This document shows positions 1 to 13,212 of a DNA stretch of 64,000 bases, one piece after another. Source of the DNA: Magnaporthiopsis rhizophila. Its lineage: Eukaryota; Ascomycota; Sordariomycetes; Magnaporthales; Magnaporthaceae. Below the pieces are notes generated by a model. That model searched no databases, was not told the DNA's origin, and saw only the letters and a program-made list of their open reading frames with translations. The translations under genes and the position numbers were made by a program. The stretch spans positions 376,722 to 440,721 of the forward strand of contig PYSS01000004.1 of NCBI GenBank assembly GCA_003049465.1, given 5' to 3'. How positions within the stretch are numbered: the stretch's first letter is position 1; each line of letters begins with the position of its first letter.

Positions 1-2386
1 TGACTTTGGACTCCTGCCGTTCGCTAATCCTAGAGGGATCATCGACACGGCCATGCTTGTAGTCTGATGCGGCGAGGTTTTTGTTAATCTCCTTGACGAA
101 TTTTTTCAGGTCCTCCTTGGGTAACCTCTTGTAAAACTTGTCCGCCACATGTTTGATTTGAGGGAAGATCTGGAGGACAAGTCAGCACCAACACAGGGCA
201 GGACAGGCAGGCAGGCAGGCAGGCAGTCGTTGGCATCTTTTGGTATCGGCTCGTCCTGATGGTAAACGTACCGTGTTTTCGTACAGCTTCCGCTGCTTCT
301 CGATGGGCCACGATCGCCACCTGTCCCTCTTGGTCTCGGCAATTGGGGTTCCGACAGCTTGTGGCGTCTGCGTGGCAGAAATGGGCTTCGGCGTCGGCTG
401 CGCACACTGGTTGATGATGTCCTGGATCTTCTGGGCCTGCTGGGCCGCCGTGGCCTTGACGGCTTCGGCCGACGGGCGCACCCACGACTTCTGATTCGGG
501 TTCGCCGTTTCCCAATAGTACTGGCGCCCAGTGTTTTGATCCACGGCCGAGCGCCAGCCGGCTGGCAGCGGCGTGTTGTCCCACGGAGGCGGGGGCCTAC
601 GCCGCGGCACCATGTAGTGGGGGTTCCTCTGAGGCTGACTATTCCTAGGCCCGGTAGGAGCGTTCCTGATGGGCGAGGGCACTTTCGGAGTGGGCGCGGC
701 AGCTGCTTCCCGAGCCTGTTGGCGGCGATCGTCAAAGAGCGAACTGACCGTGTTGGCCGCGTTCCGGTCCACCTTGGCGCGCGGTATCCGGTACCCGACT
801 TGCAGCGTCTTCCACTCCCCCAGCAGCCGCTTCGAGTCCCTGGAAACCTCGTCATGCCCGCTCAAAGACAGCTCGACAACGATGGGCTCGATCTTGGCAT
901 CGTCGATCTTGTTACGCGTCATGCGCGGCAGCTTGTACAGAATATCCAGTACCTGTAGCACGATTTCGTGGTCGTCCTTGAAGGTGTTGAGTGTGGTCTT
1001 GAGATACTCGTAGCCGTGGAGCTTAACGACACGGCCGAGAACCCGATCCTCCTCAACGTTCTGCAGACGCCCAAGGAGCTTGCCGACGATCCAGCTCTCC
1101 TTGCACGAGCGCAGAGAGGACATGACCACGCCCACCTCGCCATCCTCGAGCTTGCGCGACTGGATGCTGTTGACGTACTCCTCGTCCGTCTCGGTGGCTC
1201 GCTTCTTGCGCGGCTTCTTGCTGGCCACACTCGACTCCCAGTGGTCGCCGTCGTCGATACCCAAGGCCTCGATCATGGCCATGGGCAGCTTCGTCGCCCT
1301 CTCGGTCTGAGTCCTGCCACCAAGAGTGCCGCTACAGTTCGGCTCTCCGCAGTGACACTTTTGAGGGTTGGCGCCGTACCTGTCGACATTGTAGTTGAAA
1401 CACAGCTCCTCTCCGGCCTTGATGGGGCGCAGCGCGAAGATGCCCATCCGCAGCTTGTCGCCAACAACCCACTTGTCCACAAAACAGTTGGGGTTGCACG
1501 AGTGGTTACAAAACCGGCCCAGATTGCCCTTCTTGGTGGCGTCAACGTACTCAGTCCTGGTCAGGGACATAAAGTAGAAGTGCTCCAGGCGCTGCTCGTC
1601 GTACTTCATAAGCCGGCGGCGGAAGAGCTCCTCGCCAATGACCTCGCCGATGTACTCGAAAACAAAGTCATTGGCGTCGAGATCCGTGTCGGCACGCAGC
1701 CCGAAGCCCTTCTTCTCCGTCTTGATGACCGAGACCTTGGCATACTGCTTGGTCTGAAACCTCTGGTTCTGGCAGCCCTCTCCGCAATTTCCACCCACGC
1801 ACTCAATCTTTGTAAACCTGTTGATGCAGTCCGAGTCATCCCCGCAAGCATGGTTGATGCCATCACCTGGCAGACCCAACAGTCAGCCCAATTTAGTCCT
1901 GAGGGGGGTTTTCGCGGGCCGGATTCGAGTCGGCAGGGAAATGGGCATGGGGGAGGGGGTGGTTGGGCGAAAACGCATACGGTACTCCTCTTCGCAGTCA
2001 CAATCAAGGGTCTCTTGATCCGAGTTTCCCAGGGCTTTGGAGGCATAGACGCAGTCGCTCAGAACGGCGAAGCCGCGGACGGCCTCTTGGGTAGCATCGG
2101 GAAGGTGGTCGAACAATACGGGCGGGCGCGAGACGGAAGGTTTGGACGATTTTCGCAATGGTTTGGGCGCGGACTCGGCGTCCGGTGGCGATGCGCCCGC
2201 GCTTTTGGAGGCGCTCTTTGTGTCCTCGTCCATGGGGCTCGGGGTCTCGGCCGGCAGGGCTGCCTTGCTCGAGTCCGATGAGCTCCTCTCCATCTTGACG
2301 CCGCGGTTTCCGTCCCCATTCGCCCGCGGCTCGGCTCCGTTCAGAATCTCAGGCGCGTGGGAATTGGGACCAGCGTGGTCGCCCAT
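1..2386 (-). CDS. set2: Histone H3 lysine-36 methyltransferase Set2 (3' end beyond window)
   Basis: Nuclear SET-domain enzyme that methylates H3K36 during transcription elongation. My exon model is 2386-1981, 1866-272 and 169 to the left edge; both joins keep frame and use GT-AG sites. The protein reads as an AWS zinc region (about 118-172, CDCEEEY at 129-135), a SET domain (about 176-297, catalytic NHSCNPN at 256-262), a post-SET cysteine cluster (CHCGEPNC, 306-313), a WW domain (about 569-600) and the start of the SRI domain (from about 655) that in this family binds the phosphorylated RNA polymerase II tail. The SRI is cut by the window edge, so the C terminus is missing. The start is the ATG giving MGDHAGPNSH, followed by a disordered Ser/Pro/Lys leader. 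Set2 is the only fungal methyltransferase with AWS-SET-post-SET-WW-SRI order, so identity is secure. Confidence 0.95.
205..226. repeat. (AGGC)n microsatellite inside a Set2 intron
   Basis: About five and a half copies of AGGC. On the gene strand this is a CTGC-repeat pyrimidine-biased tract lying 33 to 57 nt upstream of the acceptor at 170-172, in the intron before the SRI exon. Confidence 0.85.
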
Positions 2387-5300
2387 GGTGGGCGCGATGG
2401 CGGCTCGCTAAAGTGTCGTGACCTGTAATGCTCGGGTATATTTTGCCGGGCCGGGTCGTGAGGGCGAAGGCGGAGCGGAGGGAGGACTCGACCTCTCGCC
2501 GGCGGAGCAATGTCAGGAAGTCGACCGAGGGCGCGCGCAGCGAAACTGCAAGGAAATTATGTGTGCTACAAGAGTCGCCACTTCCATGGGTCCCAAGCGG
2601 CGTGTGCGCAGCGTAATTGTCCCAGCGCCGCCGGAACGAACGCCGGAGTGTGTGGGATAGGAAATTCTTGACGTCGGCGAGGTTCGAGCTTGGGAGAGTT
2701 CCGGCGAGGAGAACGACAGCAGAAGGCCGCAACGCACGGCTTCTTTCCTCGCTGAGCACCAGGATCACCGGAAAATGCGCATTGGCCACTCCGACGTCCC
2801 AAAAGTCTCGGGCCATCTGCGGGTAAATTGATAGGCGGACCCGATTAGGCGGGTTCCAGGGTCCCTTGCTGGGAAACAGCGACTTGCACCCTTAAATTCA
2901 GCGTTAGAATCATGCGAGAACCGCACCTCGATCCCGTTGACCATTGTCGCATCACTTTGTCGCAGACAATCGTCCATTGACATGGCAGATCACTCCCGTC
3001 ATCCGGTTCGCCGCTCTATAAAGCAGCTCACAGAGGAACGACCGACAAATGAATGGTATTATTAGGCTGGTCGAGTCTTCCAAAGACGCTGATTCGCTGT
3101 TATAGTAGGGAGAGTGAAACGTCTTAATACGGATGCACTGCAAGAAGAAGAGGAAAGGTAGCTGGTCGCCGTAAATGTGTCAATGTATAAGAGCTTTGCG
3201 AGAAAGGACTGGCTCCGTCACCACTCCAGCAGTCATAACCTTTTGGACTTGTAAAGGAGTACCCTGGGTGCCTGTCCGGATTCCAAGGCGCTTGATATAT
3301 TGCGGGAGTTATACGGATAGCCAACCAACGAGACCAGGATTGCGGCTTGGGCATGCAGTCAATGCAGTCCTACACCGCCACGGCATCCACGTCTGTCATC
3401 TGTGTGTCGGGCAACACACCTTGTATTGGAATGGAGAAGGAAAGTATGGAACCTGCAGACAAATAGGGCACTGAAAGACCAGCAGGATAAACAAGCACAC
3501 ATCTGTCCTTATAGCGACAAATCCTTGGATTCCGGATCCTGACGCCCAAAGGATGACGCCAACTCGCAGACTGGAGATGGGCATTTCGAGTTGCAGCTCC
3601 ACATGACACTATTCCCACTATACGGCCCGCGATGTGCCCAGTCCAGGTGAGGATCGAGGCAGATTCCGGCAGATTCAACCGAAATCCTTCTCCACAAAGT
3701 CGTGTGAAGCTTTAGCGGGGAACTCGGTATGCGACCGGCGGGAATGGGCGCCCAATGTTTTCCGCGAAGCCGGGAGCCAAACCGGGATTTCCTCACCGCC
3801 AGTTCTGTAAAATCGTGGCACAGACCGACATGAAAGCGTCGGGGGATTGTACGCCGCAAAACAATCGATCCGGAGCGAAACGGCTATGTGCCATCTCACC
3901 GCTTGGCATATACTATAGCCGCAGTTGGTAGGGCTGCCGCAGCCACCTCGCACCGCATCTCGGGCACTCGCACAGGAGCGCGGGGGTCGCAAAAAGCTAA
4001 CCACCCTCCGGTGGTGCAGGTGTGCCCAAAGGAATACGGTGGTGACGTGATGGCAGGACATTTCCAGAGAGCTGTCCGCCTTGCCGATGAAGCACGTTGG
4101 GCCGCGACGGCGTGGCAAAAGCTGCCAACCCCGGGGTTTAGTCACCCATGGGGGCCGCAGAGTGCTCCTAGGGACGTCCCGCTGGCCCCTAAGCATCGGT
4201 TGTAGGTGCCAGCACATCGTGCAGCAATTGAGTGGAGTGGAGTTGGGGGGCCGCCGAACTGCATCAGGGTACATAAACCAGCCCCGGCGGCATCGCTAGA
4301 AGACTTTGGAGAAACGAGGGAAAGAGTTGGCGAATTCAAGACAGAAAAGAGAAAGCAATAATAAGAGACGGGAGTTCAATCCACCTGGTTTTGATTTGTT
4401 TGTGAGGTTGAGAGACAGGCACATTGTGAGCCTGGCTGTTTGCCCGCCCTTGAGCGACACCTAGTCGGTCACCAACAGACACCGAATGGCCTTCACCCAA
4501 CCACAGTGAGCCATCACGCAGCCCCGAGCCCCGAAATGACGATTCGCCCAGACCCCAGACGAACGAAAAACGACACGATGCGGCTCTTCGCCCCAGGGTT
4601 CCGGTAGTGCGTGTCGAACCAGGCCCTGCCCATCTTTGTGATGACGGAGATCCCATCCTCGACGCCTCATTGGCGAGCGGCCTCGTCGGCACCGACCACT
4701 GAGAAGGCCCAGAAGGCGCCCGGCAGGCCACGTCCCACCTTTTAGGCTCCTGAGTGGAAGCTGAACGGGAGATCGCGGACGAGGGCTTTGGTGTGATTCG
4801 ATTGGACGGCGGCCGTCCAAGACAGACGGTCTGGAAGCCTTCCTAGAACGGATCGACGCCAGCCCGACGTTCGACGACTCGGACGTCTGGCCTTGCGAGG
4901 ACTGGCCGAGCTGGCCCCTGGCCTGGCAAGCCTCCCCCAGAGGCCGGGATCTGGGCGGCCAGCGATTGGCCGCCGTCCGGTGTGGCCCTGCCACGGCCAC
5001 TGCTGCCAGCCGCGGCCACCTGCAGCCATGGGCTAGGAACGCGCCTCAGCCTCTTTTCTTGCCAGTGCGAGTCTGGCTGGCTGGCTGGCTGGCTGAATGG
5101 CGGCGGTGCGTGCGTCTTGGCCTGGTGGAATGGATACCAGAGGAGACCAGCGGAGCCCAAACAAAGTCGTTGGGCAGCATCGTCTGTTTCTCCGCTCCCC
5201 AGAAAAGAAGCACCTGCGGATGGGAATCGAGACATTCTTGGAGAAGCTTACCTTGGGCAAGTCATGCGCCAGGTCAGGCGCATGTTCAATTGGCTGGGGA

Positions 5301-7758
5301 ATTCTGCAGGCGCATGCGGCAATGACATGGAGGGGAGGGGCCCAAGTCTGGTGAGAGCTGCTCCCCGAAATGGACGAATTGCTTGCAGCAGCGAGGTGGA
5401 TTGACTGTGCGTGGCGGCGCGCTTGCGCAGCAAAGAACGGAAAAATTGAAGAGACGGGAAGTGAGAGCCAGACAGTTGATGGGGTTGATTTTGCGGGTTG
5501 CAGCTTCCATGACCACCAGCGGCCAGTGCTTGCTGCAGTCCAGCAAGCGAGAACACTGCGAAGGCGTGTGACCAAAAGAAGCTAAGCTCGGCGACATGCG
5601 GCATTCCAATTCCAGCCAACGCCAGTCAACGGCCCGACCTTGCTGGCCTCGATGAGCGAGAGAGACGGGAGTGTGTGATCACAGGCAAGAGGAAGAGTCC
5701 CGAAGGGTATTGCCCCGTTCGGCGCCACTTGGCGGTTGGCACCAGCTAACTTAGCCCTGACCAGCGAGCCGTCCAATGTGGTATGTGTGTTCGATCCCAG
5801 ATCCCTGGAGAAGACAAGGGTGTGAACCAGCGGATCGTTTTTTTTTTTTTTTTTTCTTTTTTCTTTTTTGGGGCTTGGCGCACCTCTCAAGCATCACCAG
5901 AAGCAGACCAGGGCCACCCTTCCAGCCAAGATTCGATTGACACCTTCTGGCCCCAGGGCAAGACCGACATCAAACATCAAAGTCAACGTCGGCCACCGAT
6001 CATCGACCATCAACGGCAATTCTGCCGACACGAGCCACACAGCACCACCACCAGAAGCCACCCACCTGCGCTGCCCACCTGCCTGGCACACCACACCCCA
6101 TCGGATGGCATCCTCGACACCTTGGACTCGCATGTGACCTGATGTGAGGTGAGGTCACAGACGAGCCACTTCGCAGCGGCAGCCCACACACCCCCAAGGC
6201 CCGCCGCAGCGCCCGGCACGCACGATCGAACCCCCGAACACAACCGCAGCATCTCTCGTGCAACGCCCTGCGCCGACACCCATGCCGGCTCCCTCAGGCT
6301 CGGCGCCGAATTAACCCAAAGAGAACTGGCGGCTTTTCCGCCGGTGCAGGCACACGCTGAGCAGGCGGCCACCACTGCGAACAGCAACCACCACCACCAC
6401 TACCAAACCAACCCTAGGGAGAAGGAGCGGAGCAGGAAAAGACAGCTAGGCAAAAACCAGCCGTGCAAACGGGAAGAAGGGAGCGTCGAACCGCACCCCG
6501 CTAAGAGGCGAATCGGCGCATCTGCGGCCTCCCGGACCTCTGCGCACATAGCTTGTCTCCCTTGACACGCGCACACACACTTCCACAGGGCAGAAAGCCC
6601 CCAGCAGCAACGTTCTAACCGACAACGTCCTTTCATCCCTGTCGTGCTGGCGATCTGCCGCCTGGAAAGGGCTGGAAAAACCTGGCAGACACGGGTCGAG
6701 AAGACGCTGTTCGTCGCTCCTCTCCCCGGGTTTCATGACCCAAAAATACGATCCACTACCCAAAAAGAGTCCCCAGGTCTTAGCCGCAAACATCGCGTCT
6801 CCCCTTTTTCACTTTCCCTGTGCAACCCTGCAGACACTCCCAGGCCACCCACTCCGCAGGCAGGGCCAGGGTTCCTGACCAAGCTGCAATCTCGCTCGGC
6901 TGCTTTCTCCGTCTCTGGAAAACAACCGGGAAAGTTCAGACCTGGGAAGAAAAAAGTCACCCCGCGAAAGAGGGTGGCAAAGTTCAAGCAGCAAAACCAA
7001 AAATAAAAAGTCAAAAACCACAAGGGGAAAAAAGAAAAAACAAAAGGCAGAGAAAAATCAAAAGCAAAAAGAGGCGCGCGCTTGTCACGGCCAGTCGCGT
7101 GGGGTTTTTCTTTTCTTTCTTTTTTTTCCTCCCCTTCTTTCATTGCGAGCACGGCTGCCTTCCTCCCCTGTTTGTTTCGAGGCGGCCTTGCATCGGCAAC
7201 TGAGCTGTCGTGGGGCCTCGCGTCTTTTCCTTATTTAATTTTATTTCTTCTTCTGTCGGTTCTCGATCTCCTTGTGCTCCCATCCAACTTCCGAAACGAG
7301 ATTTCGGTGCCCCTGCCAGACAAGCAGCGGCTCCATGCTTTCGCTTGGAGAAGCGCCAGACGGAAAGACGACACAGAGAGGCTTTTCAGTGTTTCTCTCT
7401 CACACACACTCTCTCTCTCCACGGACGTTCCTCCGGCCGCCCGACAGGGGTCCTCCTCCAACCTTAATAGCTATAATCAGCTGGCTGCCCGCTCACGCTC
7501 ACCTCCAGGCAACCCCGTGACCCTGGCCGTCTGCGCTCGCCACTGCCGTTCGCCTCCTACAAGGTTCCCGGCCCAGCCTTCTTTGGCCCTTGGCTCTGGC
7601 TCCATCTGTCACCTTGCGCCTCAAATGACTAACCGCGCCGGTCCTTGCATCTTCCCTGTGTCCGCACACGCTCGTTTCTTGCCTTCGTTCTTTTATCGTT
7701 GCTCCTCTTCCCCCGCCGCGAGCTGCCTCGTCCTGGCACCCTACCCAGTGCTCCAAAG
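2387..7758. other. Gene-poor stretch between Set2 and the AT-hook gene
   Basis: No protein domain or RNA gene was recognised. It should hold the Set2 promoter at its left end and the promoter and leader of the AT-hook gene at its right end. The right part (about 7080-7758) is very pyrimidine-rich, with repeated CTCTCT and TTTTCTTTTCTT runs, typical of fungal promoters and leaders. A poly-T tract lies at about 5839-5875 and a TGGC tetranucleotide repeat at 5073-5095. Several open frames of 100-200 codons exist on both strands, but they have Arg/Pro/Cys-rich translations without motifs and I do not accept them. Confidence 0.6.
5073..5095. repeat. (CTGG)n microsatellite
   Basis: Nearly six tandem CTGG units in the gene-poor stretch. 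No gene is associated. Confidence 0.85.
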
Positions 7759-9268
7759 ATGGACTCCTCCTTTACGGACACGGAGAAGGTGAGCTTTGCA
7801 TATTTCCTGATACCGTGCCTCCCGGGCCATGCGCCCGCCCCTCCATTCCCACCATCCAAAACTCGGGCCTGAACGTAAACCCTGTCTGGGTTTTTTTTTT
7901 TTTTTTTTTTTGGCCCGTCTTCGATGCCCCGCGGGATTCTGATTTGGGCATCCCTTTTCTGACATCCATGCCTTGGCCTCTGCGCCTCCGGCACGATTGC
8001 CAACAGCGTTTCGTCCTCGGCGAAATAATCAAAGTCAGCAGCCTAGATGTCAGCACACTGGTCGACTTTGTAAGGTCATACAATGTCGAACCAGACTGGT
8101 TGTCCATGCAGCTACCGGGTGGTAAGTCGGGCACGAACCTGCTTGTTCACGTCGGCCAACGGTCCACTGGTGTTGTATTCATTTGTGTTTTAACGCGCCA
8201 TCCCCCTGGTCAGGTCGCAACATGAACCAGGTGATCAGGGCGTACGAGACTATGTTCCAGGTCCAGGCGCAGCAGCCGCCAATACCGATCCCTCACTTGA
8301 AGCGCAAATCCATCGACGATCTGAACGAGCCGATGCCGAAGCGGCTCGCCATCAGTCCTGTTGAGCAGCAGCAGCAGCAGCAGCAGCCCCCGCCCCTCCA
8401 TGCGCCGCAACCACTACCGCCGCCATCCGCCGCGCCCTTCAACCTGCCGCGGAGTATCCAGCCCCGCCCAACGCCCAACGGATACCCGACTCTTGCGCCT
8501 ATTGTTGCAAGTCCTCCCATCGTTTCTCCAGCAGCTGGTGCAGTGCGCAAACGGGGACGGCCTTCCAAGGCGGACAAGGAGGCGCGCGCAAACGCGTCGA
8601 CCGGATATGTGACGGTTGCGCCCATGCCCTCGCAAGCCTCGCAACCGACCTTCCAGGCTGCCCCTGCTCCTCCTCGTCCGACGTCATTGCCGTCTCCCCC
8701 CGCACAAAACCCAGCAGCACCGCCGCCGCCACCACCTACTGCACAATCGCCCTACCAGGCGGCCATCGGTTCTTACGGAGCGCCGAAAGGAGGGGCTGCA
8801 GTAGCAGGGGCTAGTGGAAGGCCTCAAGCGGCAGGCGCGCCTGCGGGGCCGGAGGAAGGCAACAAGAGTGGTCTCGTGCGCTGGCGCCCGATCACATCTC
8901 CTTCAGACTACCCGGCCATGGACAAAAGAGGATCCCGCGTTATCTCTGACTCGACAGCGCCGAGGGCGCCTCCTCCTCGGGAGACCAAGAACGTTGAACG
9001 TTCGGAGCGGTCGCCCTCTGTCAGCAACCTGATATCAGCGCCCGAGCCGGAAATGGACTATTCAACGGCGAGAGCTGCTGCAGCATCGCGATACAGCCCT
9101 ACCGTGGCCCAGGCGGCTGCGGCTGGGCATAGGATATACGGCGGCTCTGGTGGTGGTGGTGGTGGTGGCGGCGGCGGTGGCCAGAGCAAGCCGGCAGTCG
9201 AGCATCTCAAGCACGAAAATAATGGGCATAATCTTAATGCGCATGCGTCGGTCAGCAATCCGGCGTGA
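7759..9268 (+). CDS. AT-hook protein of unknown function
   Basis: Three exons: 7759-7788, 8007-8121 and 8214-9268, giving about 399 residues. Donors are GTGAGC and GTAAGT, acceptors CAG. The first about 70 residues look like a compact helical region (FVLGEIIKVSS, then RNMNQVIRAYETMFQ), which is probably the conserved core. After that the chain is disordered: a Gln run near 110, Pro-rich blocks, a basic AT-hook (RKRGRPSK, about 159-166), and a Gly run near 355 encoded by GGTGGT/GGCGGC repeats. An AT-hook binds the minor groove of A/T-rich DNA, so a nuclear, chromatin-linked role is inferred. I cannot name the family. The ATG was chosen because its exon joins in frame to the helical region; the first ATG of the third exon would lose that region. 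Confidence 0.72.
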
Positions 9269-12200
9269 CAGGAAGGAGCATTCTCAGGAGTCTTTGCTGG
9301 TTATTGGCATCTTTATTGAACGGACATATCCTGCCTGTCTCGAAGTGACATGCGGTACCTCCGTCCCGGCAAACCGGGCGAGGAGTTTCCTAGCCACTTT
9401 CACCCTTCCCCTCGTTAATCTCTCTCTTTTCTTTTGGTTCCGACGATACCGGATCATGACACGCTATGCGAAAGGTTGTAAGACATGGAACGCATGATAA
9501 ACATCGGTGGCCATAAAATTTGGTTCAAAAACGGGTGGACTTCCGACCAGCGAGAGATTGGTCCGTGACCGTTTCTAACATCTCTCTTACTCTCTGTTTA
9601 CAAACACATTTTCCTTGCTTTCGATTCTTGTTGTCGTTTTTCTATTGTGGGGTTTTGCTGTTTACTGGCGGCGTTCCAGGGCCACCTCTGGGCGGATTTT
9701 CTTGCTACCATCCATCGGTTCACCACAGAATGGAAATGTTTTTGGGGATATAACAGACATCCGATAATCCCAGGCTTTAGGAGAGGCTCTTTTTCTGGGC
9801 AATGGACATGGCCAGGCCCGGTTCTTTCTGGGGACTGGTTCTTCACAAACATCTCGATGGCAGGCACCGCTCTTTCTTTCACATCTTTGTATGGATATGC
9901 ACGATGATATTGCATCGAGCTAGATAGCTAGCACCACGCTGCATACGAGAACGCCGCCATCAGTGTCGTCACATTGAAATCAATCGTTATACCTAGGGAT
10001 GTTGTCTGCGAGTGTTGGCGCTGGAAGCGAGCGAATGGGAGAAGCTACTACGAGATAGGTAGATAGATGTGCTTAGAAGCTTTCCGGCCAGCACACAATA
10101 CTAGCTATATATTTGATCTAATCCCGACGTCAAATCATATCTCTCACACTCTAGAGTATCGAATTCCGATCCATTGGTCCGTCACAGTTCGTCGGGTCTT
10201 AGGTTTCCTATAACGCAGATAAACATCGCAGCCCAGCCTATCAGGGGATGGAACTGCCCTGTTGAAAGCGATTTCAAAAACTTGGCTGGCTCCACGTCGC
10301 CAGCCAGATAGCCATACGCACTACATTTGAGCAAAACATATCCGGCTTGATCCTATTGGACGCTAGGCGGGAGATGATAATGAATTGAGGAATATTGCTG
10401 CTTTCCTCGCCTTGCAGCTAAGGTTGGCTGTTTTACCGGACCACTCGGCAAAATGCGCGGGCTGGCCCGAGCTTTGCCGGAGGTTGGCAGACGCATTTCG
10501 CGATGGCCAATAGGCGTCCGATGCAGCCTCGTGGGCTTCTCATCCCTCCGAAACACCACATGAGCCGGACCTTTCTGCGAGAGGCTGCCCGTTAGCTCTG
10601 CTGCAATTCCGGAGATTGCGCATGATGCATAATGAAATAGGGAATACATATTTGACAAAGGGACGGCCTTTGGTGGCGGCATATTCCAGCCTCAAGATGC
10701 CGCCAAAAAAAAAAAAGAAAAAAAAGAGCGTGAAACAGACCCAACAACGCTTTGAAATCGGACATTCAAAACCCACAAGTGTAAAACGTTCTAGGACCCC
10801 GGATGCCAAAACACGAGTGTAAACCGCTTCTAGGTCCAATGGCAGAGACCTTCTAGTGCTTCAAACCAGCCAGCCCACTGGCCGCGCGATCAGGAGCGAG
10901 GATGGTGACGACATGGATGGCAAGGCAACGATCGGAAACGACACGATGTGTTTGGTACCGGCCACGCACATTGAGCCCGGGTAGACTTGCTTCCCCTAAC
11001 GATGTCCCCGCATCCATCGCCCTCTCAGGCACGGGCATTGGAGCGGTTAGGCAGGGCCAAGCGCCTCTTCCTCAAACAGACCATAAAGAACGGGCGGATT
11101 GGACGAGGCTGTGCGCTACGAGGCACAGAACGAAGGATGTAAAACAAGCTCATCGTTCGAACGGACATCGACCATGCCCCAGCCACGTCGATGGCATGCA
11201 GGGAAAGCACGTGTAAAAAATAAGATTCCAGATCGAATCCTCTCGAGCACGTTGGATCCCTTGGCGCATAAAGATACGATGGCGCCGCGCCGCGAAAGGA
11301 ACCGGACCGAACGCTCATCGTGCGACGTTGGCAGGCTATGGCTCATAGGACCATCCAAACCTGTGGCGGGGAGAAGGGGATCGAGGCCAAGAGAGAAAGA
11401 ACGATTGCAGAGATGGGCCGTCCACCCTGCCAAGCGTTGCACCATCGGCCAAGCATCGAGGCCTCTCTCCTTGGCACGAGATCGCGAGACCGAGCAGCGC
11501 GCTTGCGCTGCACGATTAATTGATTCCATTTCTCCGAAGCACCAATCCGATAGACGGAAGACACCGGAAGGGCCAAAGCCAGACAGGACAGACAGCCAGC
11601 TCAGGTTTAGAAACAATGCCGTTTACCCGATCGCCCGTATCCGATGGGCGAGGTGGTGCGAACCAGACCACCTAGATGCAGCCCCCCGCACTCTGCGGCC
11701 AGATGCATCTGCGATCTGTGCAGCAAAGTTGATTTCTCACATCCATGCTCGAGCGCACAACTCAAGCAAACGAGGCAGGGAGCAGGATACGCCGGTGCGG
11801 GAGACGAGAGGAAACAGGAATAGGGAAGCAGGGTTGCGTTGTCCTTCTCCGTGCCGACTCGGCCGATAAGGTGCGTGGGTGGCCCGTGCAACCCCAGATT
11901 CTTCCCGCGTCCTAGCAGTTCCACCCCCGAGCTGACCAGGAAGCATGCTGCAGGTATGCCGCGCTGGTGGCCGTTGCACTGCTGGGGGACCCGGGCCTGG
12001 TTAGATGGTGACAGAGAGAGAGGAAGCATCCTCGGCTGCGAGGAGACAGGGACGGATGCCGGCTCCGGCGAAGACGGGCAGGCCAGAGTCGAGCAAGGGG
12101 TACGTGGATGTGATTGATATGCGTGTGTCCTTGGCAGCAGAGGCGTCAGTGTCTTCACCGCAAAAGCATCCCTCCCACTCATCCACCCAAATGCATTCCC

Positions 12201-13093
12201 GCCCTGCCGTTGCAGGCCTGTTGTGTGTGCTCGAGCTGGCTTCAACGCGGGAGACCAGGACCAGCACATCAGGGTCCCGCAGCAGCTGGCCTTTCTCCAT
12301 TCCGCAGAGAGCACGCACGCAAGCAGGCAGGTCTGTTTTCTGGCATTGGGCGCTCGGTTCAGCGGTGATATGAATGCGTGCTGGGATTCGCAAGATGCTG
12401 GTGAGTGAGGGCGGGCTCGGCAGACAGGGCCTCGACGGAGCAGCGGGATTCCGGTGATGTTGCATTGCATGCGCACAGAGGGGAGTGGCCGGCCCGCTTC
12501 GTGGCTCACCTGTTGCATGCTAAATAGCAAAGACGTAACCATCTGATGGTAAAATATGGTCACCCTAATGCAGGAGTCGGGCAGCTGTGAGGCTTAAAAC
12601 GGAGACGAAGCCTTCCTAAACGGGCAAGTATAGATGGGGACTTTTTTGGTTGCCCAAATGAGCAGACGCAGCCACCTGAATCGCCACAGCCCCGTACGGG
12701 TCAATTATTTGCCCATCTGGTATGTACATCGCAGAGAGAACGCAGGTATTGGGATAGCAGACAAGACGGGAATTTCGCAAGCAAATAAACCAGAGAATTC
12801 GGGTGGGGAGAAAAAGACGACTCACGTTATTTCCTGGCGCCGCCGTTCACATAGCAATGGAAATCTTTTTTTTTTTCCCGATAGCCAAATCGAAGGTAGC
12901 GACGGGGACTTGGAAATTTGACATGGCCGTAAGCGAGAGCGACCGCCCGCACAGAGGAGACCGAAGACCACGGCACCCCAGAGGCGGCCCGGCTGAGACG
13001 CTGGACGACGGCCGACGATTAGTGGCGGTTTACCGAGATGATGGGATGCTGACGCTGGTAGATCTTTTTTTTGTTTATTTGTTTTGTTTTGCC

Positions 13094-13094
<1 letters not shown>

Positions 13095-13142
<48 letters not shown>
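13095..13142. repeat. (AC)24 microsatellite
   Basis: Uninterrupted AC dinucleotide run of 48 bases, directly preceded by GCCG and followed by CGGTTG. Confidence 0.97.
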
Positions 13143-13143
<1 letters not shown>

Positions 13144-13193
13144 GGTTGTCCCCTAACGAAAACGGACCCTTTTTTCCACTCACACCTCGGAAA

Positions 13194-13212
13194 CCCCCCC
13201 CCCCCCCCCCCN
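13194..13212. other. Poly-C tract ending in an undetermined base
   Basis: Eighteen consecutive C followed by a single N. The N is most likely an unresolved homopolymer length, so the distance here is uncertain. Confidence 0.9.

Noticed and set aside
968..2281. 437-codon open frame on the plus strand
   Set aside because: It lies antisense to the AWS-SET exons of Set2. GC-rich codons on the real strand leave the opposite strand open; translation is Leu/Val/Ala-rich without domains.
3675..4274. 199-codon minus-strand ATG frame
   Set aside because: Has an ATG but a random-looking Cys/Arg/Pro-rich translation and no similarity that I can recognise. Could be reconsidered with transcript data.
11099..11869. 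256-codon plus-strand frame
   Set aside because: Begins at TTG, is Arg-dominated, and overlaps open frames on the other strand; no domain.
11607..12563. 318-codon minus-strand frame
   Set aside because: Cys, His, Pro and Ser-rich translation without any motif; no supporting splice or start context. Treated as chance in GC-rich non-coding DNA.
13095..13142. AC repeat considered as part of a CRISPR-like or telomeric array
   Set aside because: Pure dinucleotide microsatellite without spacers; no TTAGGG repeats occur in the window.
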